The translations under genes were made by a program, and so were the position numbers. Under the pieces are notes generated by a model. It saw only the letters and a list, made by a program, of their open reading frames with translations. It was not told the DNA's origin and did not search any database. Below, piece by piece: positions 25,700 through 36,541 of a DNA stretch of 60,000 nucleotides (its first letter is position 1; each line of letters begins with the position of its first letter). Source of the stretch: Membranipora membranacea (lineage: Eukaryota > Bryozoa > Gymnolaemata > Cheilostomatida > Membraniporidae). Location: the NCBI GenBank assembly GCA_914767715.1, contig OU612075.1, positions 18,974,001-19,034,000 on the forward strand, given 5' to 3'.

Positions 25700-26341
25700 G
25701 CACCATGGTTTATAATATTTGTCACCAAATTCTTTAATTGTTTGTTTGTTCTACGAAACTACTGCTTAGTGAAAAGCGCTTGCACATGTCCTTTGACAAC
25801 ATGGTCTCCTGGCCTTGTTACAGCATTTACACTTCTAACATTACTCAGCTCTCCAAATTTTCAACCATAGAGTGTGTTTCACATACTTTAATATACTGAC
25901 ACCCTATATATGGCATCAATCTGAAGTCATATTAGTAATGACCAATAAACTTAGCTTGCTTACACAGCCATGAGGAACAACAGCAGCCTATGATGTTTAC
26001 TTTTCTAAAAATCTTATAAGAATTCAATACAAACTAAGGCAATACTATGGATTAATTACTGTATCAATTGATTACTTGATTTACTGATTACTCGAATAAT
26101 TACTTTAATGGGACAGTTTTAATCTACCACGCATAATGTGGAGGATTAGAAAATACATTAGTTTATGGTACTTGATAATGCGGAAACCAGCATGGGGCGA
26201 TTTATCCTCAATGCCCAACCCTGTTGACTATAAAATTACAGATAACAAACATGTGATAAGACTATCAGGTGCAATTTGTTAATCTGAAACCCAATTGCAT
26301 TAATGGGGATAGCGTCAACTTGTGTCACCCCCAATATTAGG
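25700..26341 (+). pseudogene. Truncated 5' flank of a third TSP1 unit
   Basis: Blocks match the unit B flank in order: AACCATAGAGTGTGT, CACATACTTTA, GGCATCAAT, CAGCCATGAGGAAC, AACAGCAGCCTATGATG, the TAATTACT cluster, then AATTTGTTAATCT and TGTGTCACC. In unit B the last block lies about 220 bp upstream of the ATG. Here the match ends at 26341, where the inverted repeat begins, before any TATA box or signal-peptide exon. No third gene body is found in the window. Confidence 0.7.
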
Positions 26342-26625
26342 GTTAGAAAAATTGACAAATTTTACTTTTGGTTCTCAGAACGGTCATGTCTGCATCCATT
26401 TTAAAGCAGTAAATGAATATAAATTATGAAGCAGTGGAAGCAATAAGGCACACTCACCAATGTGAATTCCCAAATTTTCTAGATTAATTAGTGTAAAGTC
26501 TTGAACGGATTACAGTCAAAGTGCATTCTCCACGTTTACGGGAAAGGGAATTTTGTTTTACGCAATCTAATGCCTTAGGTATAGTTCTTAGCATTATTCA
26601 AATGTGTACCCCCAGGCCTGTAGTT

Positions 26626-26658
26626 CTAGGGGAGGCAGCGACGCTCTGCCTCCCCTAG
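26626..26658. repeat. Perfect 13-bp hairpin shared by both arms
   Basis: CTAGGGGAGGCAG and CTGCCTCCCCTAG are separated by 7 bp. The same stem recurs near 57683-57715 in the right arm with its last bases changed. It is GC-rich against an AT-rich background; its function is unknown. Confidence 0.8.
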
Positions 26659-26717
26659 AAAAAGAATGCTCAATAGAGTGGCCTTAAAATACTATAATTG
26701 CCTCATGCTTTTCTATG

Positions 26718-27208
26718 TATGTATGTTTATATTTGGTCTCAATCTCTGAGAAATAAAACTGTCTCTGTAGGGTGCTCTGTAAAAATTATTAAAACTGTTG
26801 ATTCTGTAAAAATAAATAAAATGATAAGACCATAAAAAAATACTATTACTTTTGGAAGACACTATTTAGGTATTTGATACATTCTGCTCTAAAACATTTG
26901 GCACGGATCTGCACGCGGAACTTGACTGATTGATATCTGCCTGACGGCAGCTGGTTAAGACGGAGTAGTGGTTCATCTTCGGTGGCAATCATACGGAGGC
27001 TCTTTACTTTCAGTATATTAGAGTATATTAGGTAACCTGCAGTTCTTATCACAGATTTTAACTTTTTCTTAGAGTCTGCGCTCAGATGACTATATAGCAC
27101 AACCAGGTAGTAGGTGATTACTGACTCTATGAAGGACTTGTAGCAGGTCGTTATTAGTTTCTCAGTGACACCGAGATGGTATAGCTTGGCGATTATATGT
27201 AGCCTTTG
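26718..27208 (-). pseudogene. LINE fragment, C-terminal part of reverse transcriptase ORF
   Basis: The minus strand reads about 120 codons beginning MYQRLHIIAKLYHLGVTEK and continuing through FIESVITYYLVVLYSHLS, a pattern typical of the region after the catalytic palm in CR1/L2/Rex-like LINE ORF2. The piece is 5' truncated and absent from the right arm, where CTATG joins GTACATTTTATA directly, so the empty site defines the insertion edges. Confidence 0.7.
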
Positions 27209-27434
27209 GTACATTTTATATAAAAATTATTGCTCTCAGCTTAGTCACAGCTAATATTTTAAAGTTAAAGCTTAATTTTAAGGTTAAGGTTCTACATTGT
27301 GGCTGCTACAAATTACTGATAAGATTTTTAACTTAATTCGTAATTAAATCTGCTTCTTCTCTACAGCTTGTTTTAATATCCTTTGCACTCCAACAAGGCC
27401 ATGTCAGACAATTCTTCTGAGAGATGTGCTCAAT

Positions 27435-27456
27435 ATATAGATAGATAGATAGATAT
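27435..27456 (-). repeat. Short (GATA)n tract next to a LINE/SINE-like 3' tail, left arm
   Basis: About five GATA units are followed by AACTTTATTCATCACCGATCA. Read on the minus strand this is a 3' tail (GATCGGTGATGAATAAAGTT) ending in a tetranucleotide array. The right-arm counterpart has about 175 units. Confidence 0.75.
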
Positions 27457-27499
27457 AAACTTTATTCATCACCGATCAATGCAACGAGGGCAAATGAGA

Positions 27500-27645
27500 C
27501 TTTGTGCAAAAAAAAAAGATATCAAAAGTAGTTTAAGAAACTACTTTTGAGGTTTCTTGACCTCAATTGAGTCAATTGAGTCAATTGTGTCAATTGTGTC
27601 AATTGATTCAATTGAGGTGAAGAAACCTCAATTGAGGTTTCTCGA
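27500..27645. repeat. Hairpin and TCAATTG-rich minisatellite
   Basis: AAAAGTAGTTT and AAACTACTTTT form a hairpin at about 27524-27550. It is followed by repeated TCAATTGAG/TCAATTGTG units flanked by CCTCAATTGAGG palindromes. The right arm keeps the hairpin but has fewer units. Confidence 0.7.
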
Positions 27646-28599
27646 CGTAAATTCTCCATAACAGGGCTTATCTTAATTCTTTTTGTCAATAAATGTGACA
27701 GCTAGAGGTTAAATTGATTAACTTGTACCATTCCGAAGCATTAGCATCCTGGCACAAATCATGTTTTAAGTCTTTGTGCCAGACGGTTGGCTCACTCACA
27801 GTCCCCTTCTTGCCAGTCCCGCTCCACAGGTCCATGCATACATGATAAGTGTGTTGATTTCACAACCATTCTCATACCCAAGATATCTAGATGCTGGCCT
27901 CAAAGCAATCATAGTTTATTAGATGTATTTATGTATGGTTTATGGCAGATGTCACGTGTCTGGTACAGTATATGTCAAAGTCCAGTGTTACAGTTTGCCA
28001 ACCTCTCCACTGTTGTTGGAAGTGTAAAAATTTTCCAGTTGTTTGAATTACTGAATGAATACCTGGGTAGGCTATTTCTTTCATCATTTCATGGAATCAA
28101 AATAGTTAAATTTTACCTTTGATTGCAGTGCAGTTAAATTAAGAATAATATTTTTTATACTTTTATAAAATTTCTTGGTTTTTCAAACTAAGTTCACATC
28201 TTGCAAACATGTGGCTCAGTGTTCTACTTGACGTAACTTTCTCTCCTTGGTGACTAAGCTTCAGCCACGGAAAACCTCTCCATAGTATGTCTGCCTGATG
28301 AGATACCTGAACCAGTGAAATACCCTGGTGGTGACTGTTTGGCTGTAGCTGAGAATCCAGTTCTAGCTAAGGCTCTACTCAATTCTTAAGATGGGAGGGG
28401 CTGGTTTATATTCCACCTGGTCAGTGCGTGTGATAAGAGCTTAGGCCGTTATTTATGCTTAGAAACTGCAAAGATGAACTGGCGAGAACCATTTACCTGG
28501 TACCAAGAGGAACTCAAAAACAACGATGCAGCTGCTACATTAAAAACATGCAGAAATTGTTTGTAAAAATAAATATCGTTTCATATATAGTTGAAAGAC

Positions 28600-30898
28600 T
28601 ATATATGATCGATTTCCTTCCGTCAATTGATCTCGGAGCCAACAAGAGTTACAGAAACATCCAGCACCCTGATCGATCACATATACACAAATCTGCCCTC
28701 ACACATGTCAGAGAGTGGAATTATAAAATATGGAATGAGTGATCATTACTTAGTTTTCATTAAAATTTTCTTTTCCTCATTAAAGGTAAAAGCAAAAAGA
28801 GCATCATTTGAATTCAATAACCATTCCAAATTTACAAACCAGAATATACATGACCTTTTTTCAGGTCGTATAGTTCATTAATCCAAACACTTGTCATCAC
28901 CAAGAAAAGATTTGTAAAAACTGCTCAACTGCCCAAATGGTTAGATGATGAGGTAAAATCACACATGCATTTGCGTGATAGCTTGAAGACAGAGGACAAA
29001 TGGGAGAACACAAAATTTAACGCAATTATGTTACAAATTTGATTAAGAAGAAGAAAAAATCGGTTATTTCAGATATAATTAAAAATAACAAAAATAACAC
29101 CAATCCTGTTTGGGAAGCTTTAGGAATCAATCAAACTAAAATTTCACCGATGGTCAATATCGGTGGTTTATCCCCTGATGAATTGAACAGACACTTTACA
29201 TCGATTGCAAAATCCATAACCAAAGACATCCCTGATTCCCATGAATATAACATGATTAGACCAGTGACAACCCAAACGTTTTCTCAATTGACTCGCTTTA
29301 CTCTAGAAATTTGTTTCAAATATCTAAAAAACATTTCTGACAATAAAGCAACTGGTCATGATGGTATATCTGTTAAGGTTTTGAAGAAAACATGGCCTTA
29401 CATATGCGACATTGTAACTGACATGTTCAATAGAGCATTAATAGAGGGTGGATTTCCTTCACAGTGGAAAACCACAAGAGTAATTCCTATTCATAAGGGT
29501 GGAGATATCAAAGATCCATCTAATTATCGCCCTATATCAATACTTGCTGTGCTATCTAAGATTTTTGAGAAACATGTGAATTCCCAAATTCAAAAATATC
29601 TCACCACAAACAAACTTCTTCACAAATTACAATGCGGATTTAGAGAAGGTTATTCCTGTGTTGATTCCCTACACAAACTCATTTCTGACTGTTTGTCACC
29701 AAGATCAGATGGTCACTTTGTTGCTATGATGTTTTTGGATTTCAAAAAGCTTTTGACTGCGTCGACCATAAAATTCTTCTAAAAAAATTGACAATGTACA
29801 GTATAACGGGCAAACTGCACTCTCTCATAAAATCTTTCCTAACAGATAGGACACAATTTGTAGCTATACAACAAGGTGCAAAAAGTTCAAAAATTCTTCC
29901 AATAGACATTTGTGTCCCCGAAGGCTCAATTCTGGCACCAAGTTTATTCCTCATATACGTCAATGATCTTTTATCCTACACATTACATTCCAAGGCATTT
30001 GCCTACGCTGATGATACAGTTTTCGTATCTGACAACTTTGATACACTTAATGATTTATGTGATACTGATCTACACTTGATAGAAAGTTGGTGTAGGAATA
30101 ATAGGATGTTGTTAAACATAAACAAAATCTCACGATATGCTTGTACAACCCTCTCATAGAGCCACATCTCTAGATTTAGATCTAAAAATTAACCATAAAA
30201 GACTAAAACGAAATGCCAATACCAAACTCCTTGGTTTTACTTTGAATGACTCATTGACATGGGACGATCATGTAGACCAGATTTGCCCCAAAATAAACAA
30301 AAGTTTGGCATTATTCCAGAAATGCAGGGCATTCCTAGATAGTAAATCATCTCGTAACTTTTATTTCCAGTATGTCTTTTGTCATATGATATATGGCATT
30401 CGCATATATGGCAACCTATCACCACAATATATTCTTGAAAGAATATACTTGCTCCAAAAGAGGGCTTTCCGCCTAATAGCAAATGTCAACCACATACCAT
30501 ATCATCTAATACATACAAGAGATTTACATACATCTCTTGGTCTGATTCCTTTTCCTCTCCTTGCTGGTCATTTCACCTGTATTTTTGGTTTTCAAGTTTT
30601 GCATTTGATTGCACCTGACTTTCTTTTGGAAGGCTTTATTCCAGCTAGCTCTAAAACCTTTTTTAGAGACAAATACCTATAACATTATCACACTGATCAA
30701 TTTAGACAAAACCAACCAAAGCAAGCAAACTTACTCATTTAAACAACAACTATCAAAGCACTTTATATCCTATTAATTCTTGTAACTTGAGTATTTTTTC
30801 TTTTTCTCTCCGCTTAAGCTTTTTCTTTTTTGTTATGTCACTGCATGAAAAACATTCCTAAAGATGATGTTGAATGACAATAAAAGTATATATAAAGA
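28600..30898 (+). pseudogene. 5'-truncated LINE with broken ORF2
   Basis: In order: the end of an apurinic-type endonuclease (STLIDHIYTN, SDHYLVF), the start of the reverse transcriptase (KATGHDGISVKVLKK, IPIHKGGDIKDPSNYRPIS), the YADDTVF catalytic box near 30006-30026, and the thumb region to about 30682. The frame breaks at least four times, including at the FLDFKK(A)FDCVD motif near 29745. The 3' end is ACAATAAAAGTATATATAAAG. The right arm has the uninterrupted target (TTGAAAGAAAATGCTAATAA), so this is a left-arm insertion. Assignment to a CR1/L2-like group is by motif style only. Confidence 0.85.
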
Positions 30899-30943
30899 AA
30901 ATGCTAATAATTTTGTACTTGTGTCTTATCCTTGCAAGATGAT

Positions 30944-31640
30944 ATTATAATGGTTCAATAGACAGTTTTCTAAGCTCTTATTTATGCCTCAATTCGGAGT
31001 TGTCCTCTCTCCAGTTTGGTACTTTTAACCCACGCCGCAGAGGAAGAACCTGCTGAAAGAGGGTTATCTTGAAAACCGCTTACGTTAGGATAAAAATGAT
31101 TTTTGATTCAGAGTCTGCACCATTGAAAGCCTCATGAAACAGGGTTTCCAAATCATTGGAGGCTTGAATGTTGATAAATCTTAATTTTAGTGACGAAACT
31201 CGTGAAAAATTTTGCCAAATTGTCCGCAAAACTGGCAGAAGATGCTATAATTGACTATCCAAATACTAAAATTATTTCTCAAACTATATCCATGTGAGTT
31301 TTCAATGTTGCAGATTCTGAATCAAAAATAATTTTCATCCTATTATAAGCGGTCTTCAAGATAACCCTCTTTTCAGCACGTTTTTCCTATGCGGCTTGGG
31401 TTAAAAGTACCGAACTAGAGAGAGGACAACTCCGAATTGAGGCCTAAGTCAGGGCTCAGAAAACTGTCTATTGGTCAGGCATGGGTCTTCAATAGAGATG
31501 TCCCTCGTTCGATTCCCAGCGGATCACGGTGGTGCCAGGAAGAGCATCTGACATTAAATGCTCCTGTAGACTCCGTAGACCCGTACTGATGACAAAAAAA
31601 ACAAGCAATTCACCAAGGTTTCTCACACGGTATCACAGGG
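30944..31640 (+). repeat. tRNA-derived SINE, interrupted by a foldback element
   Basis: An A-box-like TGGTTCAAT is cut at 30959 and continues after the insertion as ATTGG. The B box GTTCGATTCC is at 31507-31516. With the insertion removed the boxes are spaced as in a tRNA, as the intact right-arm copy shows. The body GGTGCCAGGAAGAGCATCTG follows and then an A-rich patch. The precise 3' end is uncertain. Confidence 0.65.
30960..31469. mobile_element. Foldback MITE, 510 bp, inserted in the SINE
   Basis: Termini AGACAGTTTTCT and AGAAAACTGTCT. Inverted arms of about 180 bp (for example TTCGGAGTTGTCCTCTCT against AGAGAGGACAACTCCGAA, and AGGGTTATCTTGAA against TTCAAGATAACCCT). The right arm has the empty site GGTTCAATTGGTCAGG, so the ends are exact and the target duplication is the dinucleotide AT. 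No coding capacity, so non-autonomous. Confidence 0.9.
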
Positions 31641-31761
31641 TATTGAGACAATAAATAGACGTGAGTTAATCTCGTGAAAAAAACATCCTTCCTGTCGTGG
31701 TGTCTTAATCTTTTGTCTGTTTGATTATAGTGACTATATCTTGATGATTGATAGATAAATA

Positions 31762-34700
31762 ATGGCTACTTATCTTCTGATAACAATTGTTTTTTATTTT
31801 ATTGATTGCTTTTTATGTGAGAGACAGGATTTTAATTTCTATGAGTTGCCACTCAGGAGCTACGAACATTGTAATAAATAGTTTTATCTTTGATGAGATA
31901 GTGGATTGCATCTGTTTGGATTTGTTACCAAATTTTAATCAAGTCACACTGATAGATATATGCCTCGCCTTTCTCTAATTCCCCGATCCCGAGATTGTTT
32001 GCTGCACTTTCTAAGTTATGGATTTTGGTTTTCATCTCAGCTGATCCCCTTACACCAGAGGAGGCCATCATAATTGTTTTCTTGATAGGTGTTTTTATGT
32101 AAGCATTTGTTTGATCACTTGCTGTCTAGAATTAAAGGATCCAAGGATATCCAAGTTTATGGTTTCCATTGTGCTAGGACATTACAATGAAAGGACTTTT
32201 CCTGATGGGAGTAGTGTTGTATATAAACTGAAAACAAGCACCAGTATTTTCATAAATACATGTTTTAGATATCAGCGCCAAATGGATACATTACCAGTTT
32301 TAACTGTCAAGTGTTGGTAATTTATTGACATAAAAGACTTAATTGGAGGTAACTTGTACCAACCAGCACCAACGACCCTCGGTCTGATCACACCCTGATA
32401 CTATGCTGCAAACGCCCATTTAAGTAAATAATGCCCCCGTATATGTCACTGAAGAAGTGGAGCAACGTATGATGAAAATTATGTGTCGTCTATTCCCATA
32501 TAATCCTGACCTTTTAGTCTTTTAATCTTTCCACGAAGGCTTGTAAATCTACTAAAGTATGTCTGTTAATCACGCTAAGTTTTGCCAGAAACTTTCAAAG
32601 TTAGAGGAGACCAGAGCGCATGGATTGGAATCAATTCTAGCTATACTAACTGATATTGGCCGGAAGAAAGTTTTCATTTTTTCTAACTTTGTTTCATTAG
32701 ATTGGTTAGTTTTTTTATTAATAATTAAGACAGTTGAGGATCATCTTAATTATTTAGGATAATCCTTAATGATTAAAAAGCTTAGTATAATCATGAGGAA
32801 AGGCTCAACCACACCTAGGCTTAAAGTGCCTCGACCGGTATATAAGGGCCAGTCAATGTAAAGCGATCACCCAGCCATATCAAATTCAAATGGGGTTAGC
32901 AGCATTCAAATTCCTCCTGCTTTTTCGGAATTAAGAGGAGAAGCAGTGAATTATTTTTAATGGGAATCAGACAAGCTGATGCGGAATTGTGTGATACACA
33001 TACCCAATAAATTTTCATTCCAATAATGGCATTAGAAAGTGGTGAAAATATGACTGATGTCATACGAAATTGCCCAGTTCCGATGATTTCAAATCATCCG
33101 CTTCAAAATATACGAGCTCTTATTGGTCAATTTTGACGTTATGATTTATGGTTTTAGAGGTTGCCTAGATACCGTTGTCAAGATTGAAATTGACCGTTGT
33201 AATAAAACCCTATAATCCCAAGTGTGATGAGCCTGCACAACAATAGCTATATCATAGCTTCTATTCAACTTTATTTATGGGTGTCTGCGAATCACAATTT
33301 CTTATATAACACACTTGACCACTTGAGAATGCAACGTGGACTGGCTGTTAGAGGCGGAGACCAAGGCCATTCTCCGCCTCTAATTACATTGATCAGCCAA
33401 TGGTCTTGCCTGTCACTTCACATGATTAATCCCCGTGCACCCCCTTCGATTCCTACCTCTTTAAGAATAATTTTACGATCTCTATGTCGGCTCCCTGTAT
33501 GGTAAGTACTGCATACAACTATTTAGTCACCATCAGGCATTGCAAACTAATTAAATTCATATTAGATTAGATTAAATTGTGAAAAATTCCAATTCCAATA
33601 ATTAGCGATCTTTGGTTGGTGACACACAAGCGGCAATCCTTTTCTCAGAATGTATGATTTGGATTTTTACTTATTATGTAATTATAATGATAAATTACCA
33701 AGGAGTTTGAAAAAGGAGTGGAAACAGCCTCTCATTTCAAATTGTTGTTTGTCTCCACTGGTAATTGCCCTCTCTTTATCAGCAAAGGTTTTCAATGACC
33801 ACAGCCAATCAGAGCAGAGACTGCAGTGAGTGAACTCCTGCCAAAAAGAAGTACAACTTGAGTTGCTGAATAATTTTGATGAACTGTCCAATCAGCAAGA
33901 GCATAGTTGTGGAATCCCATTTATCAAGATGGGCTCTACCGCAAATTTCCTAAGGAGTTTGAACCTCTTGAAAAGAAACTAAACTAAGTAGCAGAGAGAT
34001 ATAGATAGCACTCAGGTATAGTCCATGTTTCAAAACTATAGTCTAGTTTTACCTGGGACTCCAAAGCCCTCTGCTACTCATATGAGAAGGGAAAGCTCAA
34101 CTGCAGACATGGCCATAAATTTGCCTCATAATTTGGTAATCAATGGCGGTTTTCATCAGTCATACGCGGTATGTTATGCCTCCCTTTGTCACTTAGGTGT
34201 TAGAAAGGGCTTATTCAAGTACTTTCATTACTTTTATCTGGTCTAAGTTCCTCACATGGTTTTTAAATGGTGAATGAATGATATTATTTTCAGTCTCTCT
34301 ATCCCCCATCAAACATTTGCATTGGAATTATAATTCAATACTCTGCAAAAGTGGTTACTATTTACTAGCTATGTCTCATCTACACTTGTGGTGATTTACA
34401 TCATGATATATTCACAGAGTAAGGATATACAGAGCAGACACTTCAATGATAGATATAGTGCCTGCGGGTTTCTGATTCACTGGGGGAAAATTGTGCACAG
34501 CTGGATGCCAAAAACTCATTATCTCTATATGATATAATGGCATTTTTCTTGCAGACATCCCTACCTTTGATGGGCCATAATTCATTCTGTATTTATCCTA
34601 AAGACTGATTTCCAACTTTGTTAGAATGTCCAAGCTTCAAGCTATACACCATATTATTGTCATTTTTTGCAAGGATTCATAGGCTAAGAGTAATCCAGGT

Positions 34701-35979
34701 TTTTGAAAAGAGTTTTGTCATATAGATTTACATGTGACAATTGATAGATGGCTGGTCATCAAAATTAGGAAATGTCCGTGCATTGACCTAAGCCCTATGT
34801 AAATCTATATGATAAAACTCATTTTAAAAACCTGGATTACTCATAGCCTATGTATCCTAGCAAAAAATGACAACAATATTGTGTATAGCTTGAAGATTGG
34901 ACATTTCAGAAAAGTTAGAAATCAGTCTTTAGGATAAATACAGAATGAATTATTACCTATCAAAGGTGGCTATGTCTGCATGACATCACTCCACTGTAGC
35001 TTGTATATTATTCTGAAATTGGCAGGTGGCCAGATTGATGAATTTCACCCAGTGGATAAAAACCGCAGGCACTATAACGATCATTGAAGAGTCCTCTCTG
35101 TATATCCTTACTCTGTGATATATTGGCTCTGGGTTTCTGAATTGACTGAGGACTTAAATGAATTTTAATGGAGGGACCATATTAGTACAACCCTTGGAAA
35201 CAGCCTTGTTAAGTCACAGGCTACATTTCGTTTCCACTCCCTCTCTGTACCTCCCTGAAATTACCACGTTTTTAATTCTACAACCGAGTGCCTCTGCGAC
35301 ATCAATTCAACGTTGCAGTTCAACATTCAGATGCCAAGTGCGAGCATGTTTCTGAAAGCTTATTGAGAGTGAAGGGATAAAATGCATAACACCCAGCTGT
35401 TTTTATGGTTGTGAAAATCGCAGGTACCTCAAGTGGAGGGGGGAGGGGGGAGGGCAGAACGGATCATAGCCATCCTTTTTCCTATAAAAAACGCACAAGC
35501 GCGATCATAATAATAATAGAAATTAGGAATGACCTTGTGCAGCTGAATACAATTACATCATTGCCACAGATATAGAATGATCCAATGAATTTCCACATTT
35601 ACGGATGTTGTAGCTTTGAAGCATACTTATAACAACAGGAACACTTTATTCTTTGCTTGTAGCTGTGATAGAGTCATCAACGAAAACACATATCAGCACA
35701 GGCGGGAGTAATACAGTAGTGTCTCGTAAGGATATCATTACTCCGCTCTCAGTGGGTGATGTCATAACCTCGGCTAGCACTCCAGCCATTTCAATCACTT
35801 CAACCATCTCACCTAATTCAAATGTACAATCGGTCCGGACTTCTGCACCATGCATTGACCAGGACCCTTGCGAAAATTGGTTGAATAAGAATTTCAAACC
35901 TATATGTAAAGCTAAAACTGTGTTGAAACAGGCTATGCAAAAATGGTGGCTAGGTTTAGCTGGCAAATTCTTTGGTTGA
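31762..35979 (+). CDS. Candidate two-exon gene for a secreted Ser/Thr-rich, Cys-containing peptide (left-arm copy)
   Basis: Exon 1 (31762-31816) starts MATYLLITIVFYFIDCFL, a good signal peptide, and ends at a GTGAGA donor in phase 1. Exon 2 (35663-35979) follows TTTATTCTTTGCTTGTAG and needs exactly that phase. It encodes a Ser/Thr-rich stretch (VGDVITSASTPAISITSTIS) and a C-terminal part with three Cys (CIDQDPCENWL, then C in KPICKAK) ending WWLGLAGKFFG. The predicted precursor is about 124 aa. Exon 2 differs from the right-arm copy at only six sites, fewer than surrounding DNA. The join of the two exons across 3.8 kb, including transposons, is inferred from phase; another first or middle exon is possible. 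I do not recognise the family. Confidence 0.4.
32825..33464. mobile_element. 640-bp left-arm-only segment bounded by TTAA
   Basis: TTAA stands at 32821-32824 and 33461-33464. The right arm reads CCTAGGCTTAGGGATAATT across the site, consistent with absence of the segment. TTAA duplication is known for piggyBac-type elements, but I see no convincing terminal inverted repeat, so a right-arm deletion is also possible. It contains a GAGGCGGAGA/TCTCCGCCTC small inverted repeat near 33350-33380. Confidence 0.4.
33700..35257. mobile_element. hAT-like non-autonomous DNA transposon, 1558 bp
   Basis: Flanked by the 8-bp duplication AAATTACC (33692-33699 and 35258-35265). The right arm has a single AAATTACC at the empty site. 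Termini are an imperfect inverted repeat of about 27 bp: AAGGAGTTTG...GGAGTGGAAAC at the left against CAGGGAGGTA...GGGAGTGGAAAC read inward from the right. An 8-bp duplication and CAGGG-like ends fit the hAT superfamily. There is no transposase frame. A foldback element is nested inside. Confidence 0.75.
34405..35124. mobile_element. Foldback element nested in the hAT-like element
   Basis: Two arms of about 330 bp face each other: CACAGAGTAAGGATATACAG at the left, CTCTGTATATCCTTACTCTG at the right, with matching internal blocks (GTGCCTGCGG, ATTCATTCTGTATTTATCC, GGTTTTTGAAAAGAG/CTCATTTTAAAAACC) and a loop of about 60 bp near 34735-34795. No coding capacity. Its tips match the short palindrome at 3038-3079. 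Confidence 0.9.
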
Positions 35980-36541
35980 GATAACGAAATTGAATAATCA
36001 GATTTTTGATATTAGAATATTCTCTATGTTGAGGTTGCTGCATATATAACTTTTCATGCCAAAAATTTATGCAAATGCCAATTGTTTGTTTTTTCTCATC
36101 CCAATTGTTGCTGGAAAATATTCCTGCAAATCCATGAGGTGAAGTTTTTAGTTTTGCAATGTATAAAACATTGCAATTTTCACATTCCTGAATGATTAAC
36201 AAGACAACTTGGGGATGGGGGCCCTTCAGGAGTGGGCGACTAACATACCATTTCCAGGCCAATCTCCAACAAGTTACACATAAAGTGTATACTGTAATTG
36301 ATATGTGAAAATCTGGCCTCGTTACTTTATTAGGCGCAACAATTAATAAAACCCATACACACCCCCATACACCGGATGCACCCAAATATAACCCTCCACA
36401 TCCACATTGAAACATAACCCCAATAGTAGCCTTGGGAGAAATGATAGAGTTTTTAAGATGAGTTGAAATAGGGACTAAGCAAATATTGCGAGAATGGAAT
36501 GGTTGGAATTTAGCACTACCTAACAACCTAAGTAAGCGCAT

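Noticed and set aside
27500-27645. A CRISPR-like array suggested by repeated TCAATTG units
   Set aside because: The units are about 9-10 bp and contiguous without spacers, and the DNA is clearly animal nuclear; it is a minisatellite.
32559-32762. A small frame beginning MSVNHAKFCQKLSKLEE, conserved in the other arm at 52543-52740
   Set aside because: Conservation is no better than in the surrounding arm DNA, the copies differ by replacement changes, and no splice sites or signal are visible. It also lies in the putative intron of the peptide gene.
35933-36541. A 202-codon minus-strand open frame, partly shared with 51091-51522 in the right arm
   Set aside because: It overlaps the candidate peptide exon antisense and its first third is broken in the right arm. 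The sequence has no domain, signal or splice context I can support. Possible, but not strong enough to list as a gene.
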